From Bradyrhizobium daqingense (GTDB lineage: Bacteria; Pseudomonadota; Alphaproteobacteria; Rhizobiales; Xanthobacteraceae), in NCBI RefSeq assembly GCF_021044685.1, contig NZ_CP088014.1:6744001-6808000 (forward strand): a stretch of 64,000 bases of DNA. The letters run 5' to 3'. How positions within the stretch are numbered: the stretch's first letter is position 1; every line of letters starts with the position of its first letter. Positions 16,824-24,796 of this stretch are shown here, in pieces. Position numbers and translations under genes: made by a program. The notes under the pieces were generated by a model. That model was not told the DNA's origin and did no database searches. It was given only the letters and a program-made list of their open reading frames with translations.

Positions 16824-17816
16824 TTACTCCAGCGGTGCGACTATCGTCGGGTGCTTGAACTGCGCTGCATCTAGCTTCGGCAGCATCCCCGTCTCCGCAT
16901 AGATGTCCAGCATCTTCTGGATTGCGGGGAAGTTCGGTGCCGCACCGGGATCGCGTCCGAAATCATTGTCCTTGAGCAGATAGGTCTCGAGCACCGGAAT
17001 GGGCGCCTTGAGAACCTCATTGACGACCTTCAAGGTCTCTTCGCGGTTCGCCAGCGCCTTCTTCATGCCCGACGTGATGTCGCGGACATAGGCCTTGACC
17101 GCTTCCGGATTCTTGTCAACGAAATCGGCACGACAGGCCTCCAGGATGTGCACGATGTTCGGCATGGCCTCCGACAGCGAGAACAGCTTTCGGGTGCCGC
17201 CCTTCGCTTCGGCACGCGCGGCAAACGGCTGGTTCATGTTGACCGCATCGACGCGTCCTTGCCGAAGCGCGTCTTCAGAGACGGCAAAGCCGACCTCGAC
17301 CAGCTTGATGTCCTTGGCCGGATCGACGCCGTTCTGCTTGAGCAGCAGATTGAATGGTCCTTGCGTACCACCGCCGATCACGGAGATGCCGACGGTCTTG
17401 CCCTTGAGATCCGCGATCGACTTGATCGGCGAGTCATCCTTGACGGCCCAATAGACCGAGAAGCCGCCGGGCTTCTCGAAGACGTGCTGTGCCACGATAT
17501 AAGCCTTCAGATTACCGCCGACCACGCCGTTGGAAAGCGACAGCGGCGCTTGCGTCGCGCAATCCAGCGCGCCGGCTGCCAGTGCCTGCGTCATCGGCGC
17601 GGTGCCCTGAAACTGGGTCCACTCGATATTGTAGGCCTTGCCGAGGTTGGGAAACTCGGCCGCGCGTCGCATCATCCAGTACTTGGATTCCTCGGCCGGG
17701 ATCGTCCAGCCGACGCGGATCGTCTGCTGCGCCCGCGACGGGCTCGGGCCCGAGAACACGGTCGCAACCACCCCCAATGCCAGGATCCACCTCGAAACGG
17801 TTCGCATCGTGCTCAC
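16824..17816 (-). CDS. ABC transporter substrate-binding protein (NitT/TauT/SsuA type)
   Basis: A 330-residue exported protein. Residues 1-29 form a Sec signal peptide ending at SRAQQ. The mature part shows the type II periplasmic binding fold (IRVGWTIPAEESKYW, LKGKTVGISVIGGGTQGPFNLLL, VDAVNMNQPFAARAEA). It delivers substrate to the permease pair 2.7 kb downstream in the same direction. It is the first gene of the operon, and the promoter should lie in the divergent region 17817-17983, which contains an inverted repeat. Confidence 0.9.
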   Translation of the reverse strand: MSTMRTVSRWILALGVVATVFSGPSPSRAQQTIRVGWTIPAEESKYWMMRRAAEFPNLGKAYNIEWTQFQGTAPMTQALAAGALDCATQAPLSLSNGVVGGNLKAYIVAQHVFEKPGGFSVYWAVKDDSPIKSIADLKGKTVGISVIGGGTQGPFNLLLKQNGVDPAKDIKLVEVGFAVSEDALRQGRVDAVNMNQPFAARAEAKGGTRKLFSLSEAMPNIVHILEACRADFVDKNPEAVKAYVRDITSGMKKALANREETLKVVNEVLKAPIPVLETYLLKDNDFGRDPGAAPNFPAIQKMLDIYAETGMLPKLDAAQFKHPTIVAPLE

Positions 17817-17863
17817 TCCGCTGCTCCGGCGCCGATGGGCGCCCCCAACCCGACCGGCTCAAA

Positions 17864-17881
17864 TGTTTCATGGTTCAAACA
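17864..17881. promoter_or_regulatory. Inverted repeat in divergent promoter region, candidate operator
   Basis: TGTTT and AAACA arms flank an 8-base centre between the importer operon (start 17816, minus) and the dehydrogenase gene (start 17984, plus). Size and placement suit a dimeric repressor or activator controlling one or both genes. No regulator gene is adjacent. Confidence 0.4.
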
Positions 17882-17983
17882 ATCAGGCAAGCCATGCGGG
17901 CTCGGCGGTTTCGCCAAGCGATGCACCGTGTAAGGTAAGGGAACGGTCGCGCTGCATTGCGCCGCGACGAGGGGAGACAACCT

Positions 17984-18907
17984 ATGGCTGATGCGAGCAA
18001 GACAAACCCGCAGGATGCTGCGAAGCTCGGCTATCTCGGCATCGGGCTCATGGGGACGCCCATGTCCCGCCGCCTGCTCAAGGCCGGCCATCAGGTCACC
18101 GTCTGGAACCGCTCGCAGGGCAAGATGGCCCCGCTCGTCGAGGCCGGCGCAATTGCCGCCGCTACGCCCCGCGACGTGATGGCGAGCTCGGACATCGTCT
18201 TCATGTGCGTGACGGACGCCGCCGCCGTCGAAGAGGTGATCTTCGGGCGTGAGGGCCTTTCATCAGCTCCCGGTGCCGGCAAGCTCGTCGTCGACTTCTC
18301 GTCCATCCATCCCGACGCTGCCCGCGACCTTGCAACCCGGCTGAAAGATGCGAACCGCGCAGGCTGGATCGATGCGCCTGTGTCCGGCGGCACGAAGGGT
18401 GCCGAGGAAGGCACACTCGCGATCATGGCCGGCGGAGAAGCGGCCGACATCGAGAGGGTGCGGCCCTATGTTCTGTCCATGGCGCGCAGGTTCACCCATA
18501 TGGGGCCGACCGGCGCCGGCCAGACCACGAAGCTGTGCAATCAGGTGATCGTCGGATGCGCAATGGCCGTTCTTGCGGAAGCAACACGCCTTGCCGTGAA
18601 CGCGGGAATTGACGCCAACCGGTTGCCCGAAGCGCTCGCCGGCGGCTTTGCGGATTCGATCCCGCTCCAACTCTTCGTGCCGCGGATGGTTCAGGGCATC
18701 CACACCCCGCCGCTCGGCCACATCGCCACGATGCTCAAGGACCTCGATACAGTCGCCGATGTCGCTCAGGCGACATCGACACCGGTGCCAATGGCTTCGC
18801 TTGCGGGGCAACTTTTCAGGCTGGCGAAGGCGGCGCGAGGCGCGGAGGCCGACGCGCTGGAGATCTACAAGCTGTCAGCGGGCGTCAAGCCATCTGAAGC
18901 CACGTGA
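17984..18907 (+). CDS. NAD(P)-dependent beta-hydroxyacid dehydrogenase (3-hydroxyisobutyrate dehydrogenase family)
   Basis: A 307-residue protein with Rossmann motif YLGIGLMGTPM near residues 15-25, the substrate motif DAPVSGGTKGAEEGTL near 132-147, and the catalytic lysine in GAGQTTKLCNQ near 183. The family oxidises 3-hydroxyisobutyrate, tartronate semialdehyde and similar beta-hydroxy acids. The ATG at 17984 follows GAGGGGAGA. It is transcribed away from the importer/NicX-like operon and may process an acid made by that pathway, for example after the IlvD/Edd step. Confidence 0.88.
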   Translation: MADASKTNPQDAAKLGYLGIGLMGTPMSRRLLKAGHQVTVWNRSQGKMAPLVEAGAIAAATPRDVMASSDIVFMCVTDAAAVEEVIFGREGLSSAPGAGKLVVDFSSIHPDAARDLATRLKDANRAGWIDAPVSGGTKGAEEGTLAIMAGGEAADIERVRPYVLSMARRFTHMGPTGAGQTTKLCNQVIVGCAMAVLAEATRLAVNAGIDANRLPEALAGGFADSIPLQLFVPRMVQGIHTPPLGHIATMLKDLDTVADVAQATSTPVPMASLAGQLFRLAKAARGAEADALEIYKLSAGVKPSEAT

Positions 18908-18911
18908 TGCG

Positions 18912-19475
18912 TTACGGCGCCTTCTTGCGCTCGTCGTCGGCCAGGAAGCAACCAAACGTCCCGCGTGCGAACAGTAGCGGCTCCTTCGCACTGTAGGTGT
19001 AAGCCTCGACCGCGCCGAGAAAGATCACGTGATCGCCGCCATAGTAGCGATTGACGGAGCGGCATTGGAAATTGGCGACGCTCTCGGCCAGCACCGGCGC
19101 GCCGCCAAGCCCCGGCGTCCAATCGACGCCGGTGAATTTGTCATCGGACGATTTGGCGAACTTGTTCGCGAGCGCCTGCTGCGAAGCGCCGAGCACGTTG
19201 ACCGTGAAATGGCTGGCGTTCTGGAACACGGTCAGGCTCGAGGAATAGACGACGAGACTCCACAGAACCAGCGGCGGATTCAGCGACACCGATGCGAACG
19301 AGTTGCAGGTCAGGCCGTAGGGCTTTCCGTCAGCAGCCGCGGCTGTGATGATTGTCACGCCGGTCGCATAAGTGCCGAGCGCGTTGCGAAAATCGCGGGG
19401 GTCGATCGACGAGCTGTCGCTCGCGAATTCGTTGGCTGGATCGGGAACGGCCGGCTGCTTCGGCAGGTCATTCAT
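18912..19475 (-). CDS. Flavin reductase (FMN/FAD) of a two-component monooxygenase
   Basis: A 187-residue flavin reductase-like protein. The flavin-binding core runs from about residue 28 (ALGTYATGVTIITA) through LTCNSFASVSLNPPLVLWSL to the C-terminal FARGTFGCF. It supplies reduced flavin to an oxygenase. It follows the acyl-CoA-dehydrogenase-like oxygenase gene by 9 bases in the same direction, which makes that protein its obvious partner. Confidence 0.88.
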   Translation of the reverse strand: MNDLPKQPAVPDPANEFASDSSSIDPRDFRNALGTYATGVTIITAAAADGKPYGLTCNSFASVSLNPPLVLWSLVVYSSSLTVFQNASHFTVNVLGASQQALANKFAKSSDDKFTGVDWTPGLGGAPVLAESVANFQCRSVNRYYGGDHVIFLGAVEAYTYSAKEPLLFARGTFGCFLADDERKKAP

Positions 19476-19484
19476 CGGCCGGCC

Positions 19485-20714
19485 TCACAGCGTCAGATTC
19501 TCGGACGGCAGGCCCAGTGCCACGCGTCCATAGTTGGTCCCGGCCGCATCAAAGTTGAACGCCAGATGGGAGTTGATCGCATGCGCATCACGGAATTGCC
19601 GCTGCAGCACGCCCGTGGTGAAAAGGCCACGTGCGCCGCTCGCGGCAAACAGCATGGAGACCGCCTCGGTGCACAGATTCACCGAAAAGGCGCCATCGCG
19701 CCGATATCTGGTCTTGGTCGCCATGTCAGGGATATGACCGCGTCGCGCATGTGCCATGGCATCCAGACATGCCGAGCGCATGATCAGGCGCGCCGCGTCG
19801 ATCTTCGCCGAGGCCTCCGCGATCTTGATCTGCGTGCTTTGAAAATCGCTCAGCTTGGCCCGGTTGTAGGTTGAAATGCGATGACGTGCGACCTCCGCAT
19901 AGTCGTCAAGACATGCCTGCGCATTTCCGAGCGCGACGCCGGAGAGAACGTAAGGAAACAACGAAAAGACAGGGAGTGCATACAGCGGATTTGGATTGAC
20001 CTTGCTGCCCGGCGTCGGGCCCCCGGCGAGATCGCCGACAGCAACCGTCATATGGTTCGCCACAAAGGCGTCCCTGACCTCCACGTCGCAAGACCCGGTC
20101 CCGCGCAGTCCCGCGACGTTCCAGGTATCGAGCACCTTGTAATCGTCCTTCGGCAGCAGAAAGATCCGGTACTCGATGCCGTCGGCTTCGTCGTCGGAGT
20201 AGACGACGCTTGCCAGCATATTCCATTCGCAGGAAGCAACGCCCGAGGAGAACGGCCAGCTGCCGTGCAGTCGATACCCGCCCTCGACCCTTGTGGCGCG
20301 ACCAGCCGGAAAGATGAATGAGGATGCGATCAACGCGTCCGGATCCCGGCCCCAGACCAGATCCTGCGCCTTCGGCTCGAACATGCCGAGCATCCAATGA
20401 TGGCTTGCCAGATTGGCGAGATTCCAGGCGACCGACGCGTCCGCCTGCCCGAGTAAATCCGCGCAATCGATCAGCGAGACGTAGTCGAGCTCTGCGCCAC
20501 CGATCCGGCTCGGCTGGAGCATCCGGAACAGCCCAGTATCGTGAAGATCCTTTTCGGTCTCCGGCGGAAGGTGCCGTAGCTCCTCCGTCCGCCCCGCCCG
20601 CTCCCGCAGCTGCGGCAGGAGCGCCCGTGTCTTCGCCATCATGGTCGCATAGGCGAGCTCGCCGGCTTCCAGCCCGGCGGGCTCGCTGATGCTCGGCTCT
20701 CGACCAGGCGCCAT
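19485..20714 (-). CDS. Flavin-dependent monooxygenase, oxygenase component (HsaA/HpaH-like acyl-CoA dehydrogenase fold)
   Basis: A 409-residue protein with the acyl-CoA dehydrogenase fold in the group D monooxygenase form. Visible blocks are LPPETEKDLHDTGLFRMLQPSRIGG near the N-terminus, GGYRLHGSWPFSSGVASCEWN centrally, LRGTGSCDVEVRDAFVP-like and a C-terminal ARGLF segment. Such enzymes use reduced flavin from a separate reductase to hydroxylate phenols or related rings. The adjacent reductase gene supports this over a beta-oxidation role. The start at 20714 is chosen since GAGGGA lies just upstream and the segment before it is not conserved in character. Confidence 0.82.
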   Translation of the reverse strand: MAPGREPSISEPAGLEAGELAYATMMAKTRALLPQLRERAGRTEELRHLPPETEKDLHDTGLFRMLQPSRIGGAELDYVSLIDCADLLGQADASVAWNLANLASHHWMLGMFEPKAQDLVWGRDPDALIASSFIFPAGRATRVEGGYRLHGSWPFSSGVASCEWNMLASVVYSDDEADGIEYRIFLLPKDDYKVLDTWNVAGLRGTGSCDVEVRDAFVANHMTVAVGDLAGGPTPGSKVNPNPLYALPVFSLFPYVLSGVALGNAQACLDDYAEVARHRISTYNRAKLSDFQSTQIKIAEASAKIDAARLIMRSACLDAMAHARRGHIPDMATKTRYRRDGAFSVNLCTEAVSMLFAASGARGLFTTGVLQRQFRDAHAINSHLAFNFDAAGTNYGRVALGLPSENLTL

Positions 20715-20845
20715 TGGTGTCCCTCGCGTTGGCACATTTATGCGGCCGGACCACCGCCAAATCAAGCCGATGCAAGATCAAGGGGATGCAATGGCGGTGC
20801 GGAGACTGCCTGAGGGCAAGCCGAGGGAGACCGTGCTCCACCTCA

Positions 20846-21283
20846 TTATGTGCTCGGCGTCGCCTTGCCTGTCCCAAAGACACCCTTTTCAGTGAGCTCA
20901 GTGATCCGAAGCTGATCATAACCGAGCACGTCATGGAGGACGGTTTTGGTATGCTCGCCCAGGAGAGGAGCTGCAACAGGATCGACCGCGCCGGTCAGAC
21001 TCATTGCTATCGGCGGCTCAATGTTAGGGACCCAATCCGCTGTCGGATGCGGTATCCGGTTCAAGCGATGACGCTCGCGCGCCTCGGGCGCATTGAACCC
21101 TTCCTCGACTGTTCGGAGATAGCCCACAGGGATATTGGCCTGCTTCATCTTCGCCATCCAGTTCTCGAGCGTATCGCCGGCAAAGACTTCCGCGATGGCT
21201 GCCCGCAAGAGCTCCTTGTTCTCCGAGCGCGCTTTGCGTGTGGCGAACTGTGGATCGTTAATGAGGTCGGGCCGGTGCCGCAA
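20846..21283 (-). pseudogene. C-terminal remnant of a CaiB/BaiF family CoA-transferase
   Basis: An open frame of 145 codons matches only the last third of a family III CoA-transferase (pattern RHRPDLINDPQFATRKARSENK, then a WMAKMKQANIPVGYLRT segment and LGEHTKTVLHDVLGY). Full proteins are about 400 residues with a catalytic Asp in the missing N-terminal part. Immediately upstream in the same frame are stop codons, and the sequence there (21285-21560) has no coding character. It therefore looks like a truncated, inactive gene at the border between the catabolic region and the accessory region. Confidence 0.75.
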
Positions 21284-21700
21284 GCGATATCAGGTAAGCG
21301 GTCATCGTTCCTCCACGAGAAGAAAATGCGCGGCAGATCGCGGCGATGAGGCGCGATCGTTTCGGGCGCGAACCCTATCTCCGTATCTCCGGAGACCGCA
21401 GCGGCGCGGGCAAAGCCCCAGCGCCGCGGGCCGGCGCGTTCGCGCGTGCACGGCCAGCAAATGGTTCGGACGGCGGCACGCCGATCGGCGCTCCCTGAAC
21501 GCGTATCAAGCAAAGTGCGTGGCCGTGATGCGTGGGCCACCGTCCGATTCTGCAATCGAGAACGAAAAAACCCGCGGCGGATGTCGCCCGCGCGGGTGAA
21601 CCAAACTCGTTTCGATGATGTCATTATGCCGGTGTTTTGCCCGACGTGTCAAACGAACCTAGGGGTCTCGCGGGAGTTAGTCGATCAGGAGGATCAACTC
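21284..21700. other. Gene-free stretch with repeat copy A
   Basis: Between the CoA-transferase remnant and the 72-residue small gene no convincing gene is seen. The stretch holds the first copy of an interspersed repeat (21565-21652) and a strong ribosome binding site for the next gene. Confidence 0.5.
21565..21652 (+). repeat. Interspersed repeat, copy A
   Basis: An 88-base element: A-run, hairpin of the CCCGCGG...CCGCGCGGG type, then CGATGATG and a block TGCCGGTGTTTTGCC plus CGACGTGTCAA. Copies B (22357-22442) and C (26503-26592) have the same orientation, and the last 26 bases are identical in all three. Confidence 0.8.
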
Positions 21701-21919
21701 ATGTCCAGGACGACGTCACGGCAGACATCGCGCAACCGGGCCGGAGCCGGCCCGCCGCGCGGCGATCGCAAGCCGCACATCGGCAAGGCGCGCGAGATCC
21801 ACGACACGATCGTCGAAGATTCCGGCGCGACCGAGGACAGAGGTCGCGATCTCTCGCAGGGCGAAGGCGGCGCCATCGACATTCCCGCCAAGCCGGCCGA
21901 TTTGTCGAAGGACGATTAG
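21701..21919 (+). CDS. Small hydrophilic protein, function unknown
   Basis: A 72-residue basic-then-acidic protein without hydrophobic segments: Arg-rich N-terminus (MSRTTSRQTSRNRAG), then GKAREIHDTIVEDSGATEDRGRD and an acidic C-terminus. An excellent AGGAGG ribosome binding site lies 8 bases before the ATG. It is 62 bases ahead of the receiver-domain gene and could be cotranscribed with it. No family is recognised; it is likely disordered. Confidence 0.7.
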   Translation: MSRTTSRQTSRNRAGAGPPRGDRKPHIGKAREIHDTIVEDSGATEDRGRDLSQGEGGAIDIPAKPADLSKDD

Positions 21920-21981
21920 GCTTGAAGGAACCACCTTGGCGAGAGGCGCGTTAATTCCTTCGTTGGAGGAACCTTCGTGAG

Positions 21982-22326
21982 ATGAGCCACACTGTCCTGG
22001 TTGTTGACGACGATCCCGCCGTCCTCGACGTCATCGCGGACATGCTGGAGGATCTCGGCTGTCAGGTCATCCGCGCCCAAGCCGGGAGAGACGCCCTCGA
22101 CCGGCTCGAGCAGAACCAGGACATCTCCATCCTCATCACCGACATCAACATGCCCGGCATGGACGGTCATGAACTGGCCGAGCGGGCAAGGCGCGTCCGT
22201 CCGGAGCTGAAGGTGCTGCAGCTGTCGGGCCGCGAGCCCCGGCGCGGCGGCCTGCCGATGATCCGCAAGCCGTTCTCGTTTGAGGAGCTCGCCGACATCA
22301 TGCAGCGAACCACCGGCATCTGCTGA
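21982..22326 (+). CDS. Single-domain response regulator (CheY-like receiver)
   Basis: A 114-residue stand-alone receiver. The acidic pair is in VVDDDP (residues 7-12), the phosphorylated Asp in ITDINMPGMDGHE (near 53), Thr/Ser in LQLSGR, and the conserved Lys in IRKPFSFEEL (near 95). It has no output domain, so it would act by protein-protein contact or as a phosphate sink for an unlinked kinase. A GGAGG sequence lies upstream. Repeat copy B begins 30 bases after its stop and its hairpin could end transcription. Confidence 0.9.
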   Translation: MSHTVLVVDDDPAVLDVIADMLEDLGCQVIRAQAGRDALDRLEQNQDISILITDINMPGMDGHELAERARRVRPELKVLQLSGREPRRGGLPMIRKPFSFEELADIMQRTTGIC

Positions 22327-22356
22327 ACGCCACGCCCGGCTGGAAGACGCCCAAAG

Positions 22357-22442
22357 AAAAACCCGCAGCGGATGTTCCCGCGCGGGCTGAACCAAACTCT
22401 TTCGATGATGCCATTATGCCGGTGTTTTGCCCGACGTGTCAA
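22357..22442 (+). repeat. Interspersed repeat, copy B
   Basis: An 86-base copy of the element at 21565. It lies just after the receiver gene. The hairpin half reads AAAAACCCGCAGCGG then CCCGCGCGGG, and the 3-prime 26 bases are identical to copies A and C. Confidence 0.8.
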
Positions 22443-22568
22443 CGCGGCGAGCGCGGAAGAAGGCGCCCTTCCTCCCAGCTTGATATGTAATGCGCAAGGG
22501 GCTTGCTTCAAGCCCCCGTTCCTGCCGTAGAACCCGTGACCCAGCCACGGCATCGAGGGGGTCACGAC

Positions 22569-24113
22569 ATGCCCGTACTGCTTCCAAGGTCGCGTTCGAA
22601 CCACAAGGCCCAGCGCACCGGCGCGAACGCCGCGGCGAGCGCCGATCATGCCGTCATCATCGCCGGCGGCGGCCCCACCGGATTGATGCTGGCCGCCGAG
22701 CTCGCGCTCGCCAAGGTCGACGTCGCCGTGATCGAGCGGCGCACAAGCCAAGCGCTGGTCGAGACCCGCGCCGGGGGCTTGCACGCCCGCACCATCGAGA
22801 TCCTCGATCAGCGCGGCGTCGCCGATCGCTTTCTGCGCGAGGGCCAGATCACCCAGCTCGCGGGCTTTGCCTGGACCAGGCTCGACATCAGCGACCTTCC
22901 CACGCGGCATCCTTATGGGCTCGCGCTGCGGCAGGCTCGCATCGAGCGCATCCTGGCCGATTGGGCCACCGAGCTCGGGGTCGTAGTCTATCGCGGCACC
23001 GAGCTATCAGGCTTTGCGCAGGACGAGACCGGCGTCGACGTCACGCTCTCGGACGGCACGATGCTGCGCGCAAACTATCTCGTCGGCTGCGACGGCGGCC
23101 GCAGCGTGGTACGCAAGGCGGCCGGCATCGACTTTGCAGGCTTCGCACCGACGCTGAGCAATCTCATGGCCGAGGTCGAGATGTGCGAGGAGCCCAAATG
23201 GGGCCTGCGTCACGATGCGCTCGGCTTTCATGGCCTGAGCAAGACCGAGAGCGGGCGCGTGCTGGTCGTCGTGACGGAAGCAACGCTCACGCGCAGCGGC
23301 GAGCCGGGCTTGCGCGATCTCAGCGAGACGCTCAATGCAGTCTACGGCACCGATTTCGGCGTGCAAAATCCCGCCTGGATCTCGCGCTTCACCGATGCGG
23401 CACGGCAGGCGACCTCCTATCGCAAGGGGCGCGTGCTGCTCGCCGGCGATGCCGCGCATATCCATCACTCCGTCGGCGGCCAGGGTCTCAACCTCGGTGT
23501 GCAGGACGCTGTCAATCTCGGCTGGAAGCTGGCGCAGGTGGCGCGCGGCATCGCGCCGGACAGCCTGCTCGACACCTATCATGCCGAGCGCCATCCCGTC
23601 GCCGCGCGCGTGCTGAAAAACACCATGGCGCAGATCGCCCTGCTCCGCCGCGGCGACGACGGCCTCAAGGCCGCGCGCGAGGCCGTCGCCGATCTGCTCG
23701 GCATGGACGCGGCCCGCCGGCGCTATGGCGCGATGATGAGCGGGCTCGACATCGCCTATGATCTCGGCGAAGGCCACGCCCTCCTCGGCCGCCGCATGCC
23801 GGATCTCGATCTCCTGGTCGAAGGCGGGATGCGAAGACTGTTCACGCTGCTGCACGACGCGCGCGGCGTGCTGCTCAATTTCGGCAAGCCAGGCGGCATC
23901 GCGGCGGCGCGCTGGGGCGACCGCATCGACGTCGTCGACGCCGACTATGACGGCCCATGGCAGCTGCCGGCCATCGGAGAGGTCACAGCGCCGGGCGCCG
24001 TGCTGGTGCGGCCCGACGGCCATGTGGCCTGGGTGGGAGATGGCGGCGAGCGCGGGCTTGTGGAGGCGCTGACGCGGTGGTTTGGGCCGGGTGAATTTGA
24101 GAGCGCGTCGTAG
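22569..24113 (+). CDS. FAD-dependent aromatic hydroxylase (MhpA/PheA/RdmE-like)
   Basis: A 514-residue class A flavin monooxygenase. Motifs: GGGPTGLMLA near residues 30-39, DG motif LVGCDGGRSVVRKAAGI near 173-189, GD motif LLAGDAAHIHHSVGGQGLN near 294-312, and a C-terminal thioredoxin-like domain ending with the typical LVRPDGHVAWVG block. Such enzymes hydroxylate phenolic or polyketide-type rings with NAD(P)H. The ATG at 22569 is chosen over an upstream TTG because GAGGGG lies before it. It stands alone, so the substrate is unknown. Confidence 0.88.
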   Translation: MPVLLPRSRSNHKAQRTGANAAASADHAVIIAGGGPTGLMLAAELALAKVDVAVIERRTSQALVETRAGGLHARTIEILDQRGVADRFLREGQITQLAGFAWTRLDISDLPTRHPYGLALRQARIERILADWATELGVVVYRGTELSGFAQDETGVDVTLSDGTMLRANYLVGCDGGRSVVRKAAGIDFAGFAPTLSNLMAEVEMCEEPKWGLRHDALGFHGLSKTESGRVLVVVTEATLTRSGEPGLRDLSETLNAVYGTDFGVQNPAWISRFTDAARQATSYRKGRVLLAGDAAHIHHSVGGQGLNLGVQDAVNLGWKLAQVARGIAPDSLLDTYHAERHPVAARVLKNTMAQIALLRRGDDGLKAAREAVADLLGMDAARRRYGAMMSGLDIAYDLGEGHALLGRRMPDLDLLVEGGMRRLFTLLHDARGVLLNFGKPGGIAAARWGDRIDVVDADYDGPWQLPAIGEVTAPGAVLVRPDGHVAWVGDGGERGLVEALTRWFGPGEFESAS

Positions 24114-24130
24114 TTTAGCTCAGGGACCCA

Positions 24131-24140
24131 AATGTCCGCT
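24131..24140. repeat. Fragment of a short interspersed palindromic sequence
   Basis: AATGTCCGCT matches one arm of the hairpin at 25721-25749. Together with the GGGTCAAAA sequences near 24640 and 44630 it appears to be part of a degenerate short repeat spread between genes. Confidence 0.3.
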
Positions 24141-24222
24141 GATCCCTCAACAGGGGCGCGTGCCGAATGGCGCCGATGGGCCATATCCGGACATCGCGAG
24201 CGCGACGTGATATAGCCAATGC

Positions 24223-24591
24223 ATGCCAGTCGCTATGAGAAGAAAGATGCCACGCCCACTCACCCCCAAAGAGCGTGATTTGGTTGCCTTTATTCTAGGT
24301 CAGCATTCACCTTCGCAATGCCATCTTGGCCTCGTAGAGCAAATGAACGACGGTGGGATGGGTAGCCTTCGCTTTGTCGGTGGGGAAGACCGGCGTTTCG
24401 GCCGATGTGTTGGCGAAGCCGAATTTGACGATGCCGATGGAGTGCTAGTGTCGGTCGCACTGAACGTCGACCAGCGCGGAGAGCTGTTTGAACTTGACTT
24501 TTGGAAAGCCGATTTTTCGCCGCTTCAAAGGATCGCGGCCGTAGGTCAGCTCAGATTTCCTGACGTTGGTCGGTACAGAATCTCAGAATAA
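24223..24591 (+). CDS. DUF6984-like small protein
   Basis: A 122-residue soluble protein. The pattern of an N-terminal RPLTPKERDLVAFIL helix, EQMNDGGMGSLRF, a DADGVLVSVALN strand pair and FELDFWKADFSPLQR at the end matches what I know of the DUF6984 family, whose function is unknown. In-frame ATGs at 24223, 24235 and 24247 are all possible starts and none has a strong ribosome binding site; the last is preceded by GAGAAG. It stands alone in the accessory region. Downstream to 24796 no gene is seen. Confidence 0.7.
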   Translation: MPVAMRRKMPRPLTPKERDLVAFILGQHSPSQCHLGLVEQMNDGGMGSLRFVGGEDRRFGRCVGEAEFDDADGVLVSVALNVDQRGELFELDFWKADFSPLQRIAAVGQLRFPDVGRYRISE

Positions 24592-24796
24592 GAAGTCCAC
24601 TTGAAGTCATCCGAACAAGCTCCCCCATAGGTCCACTTTGGGTCAAAATGCGAAAAACTCAACGTGAGCAAATCGGGTCCGCCATGCCTCGGTGAGCGGA
24701 CCTCAGGGAGGAGCGCCGCCACTTCCCCGATGGGCCAGGAGCGGCCTCAGGGGACATCGCCGTGAAGGTCAGCTACGGGCCACAAGCGGAAATTAT

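Noticed and set aside
24600..24700. GGGTCAAAA-type sequence seen again near 44630
   Set aside because: Only a short core is shared and the flanks differ, so it cannot be called a defined element here; it is mentioned with the degenerate short repeats only.
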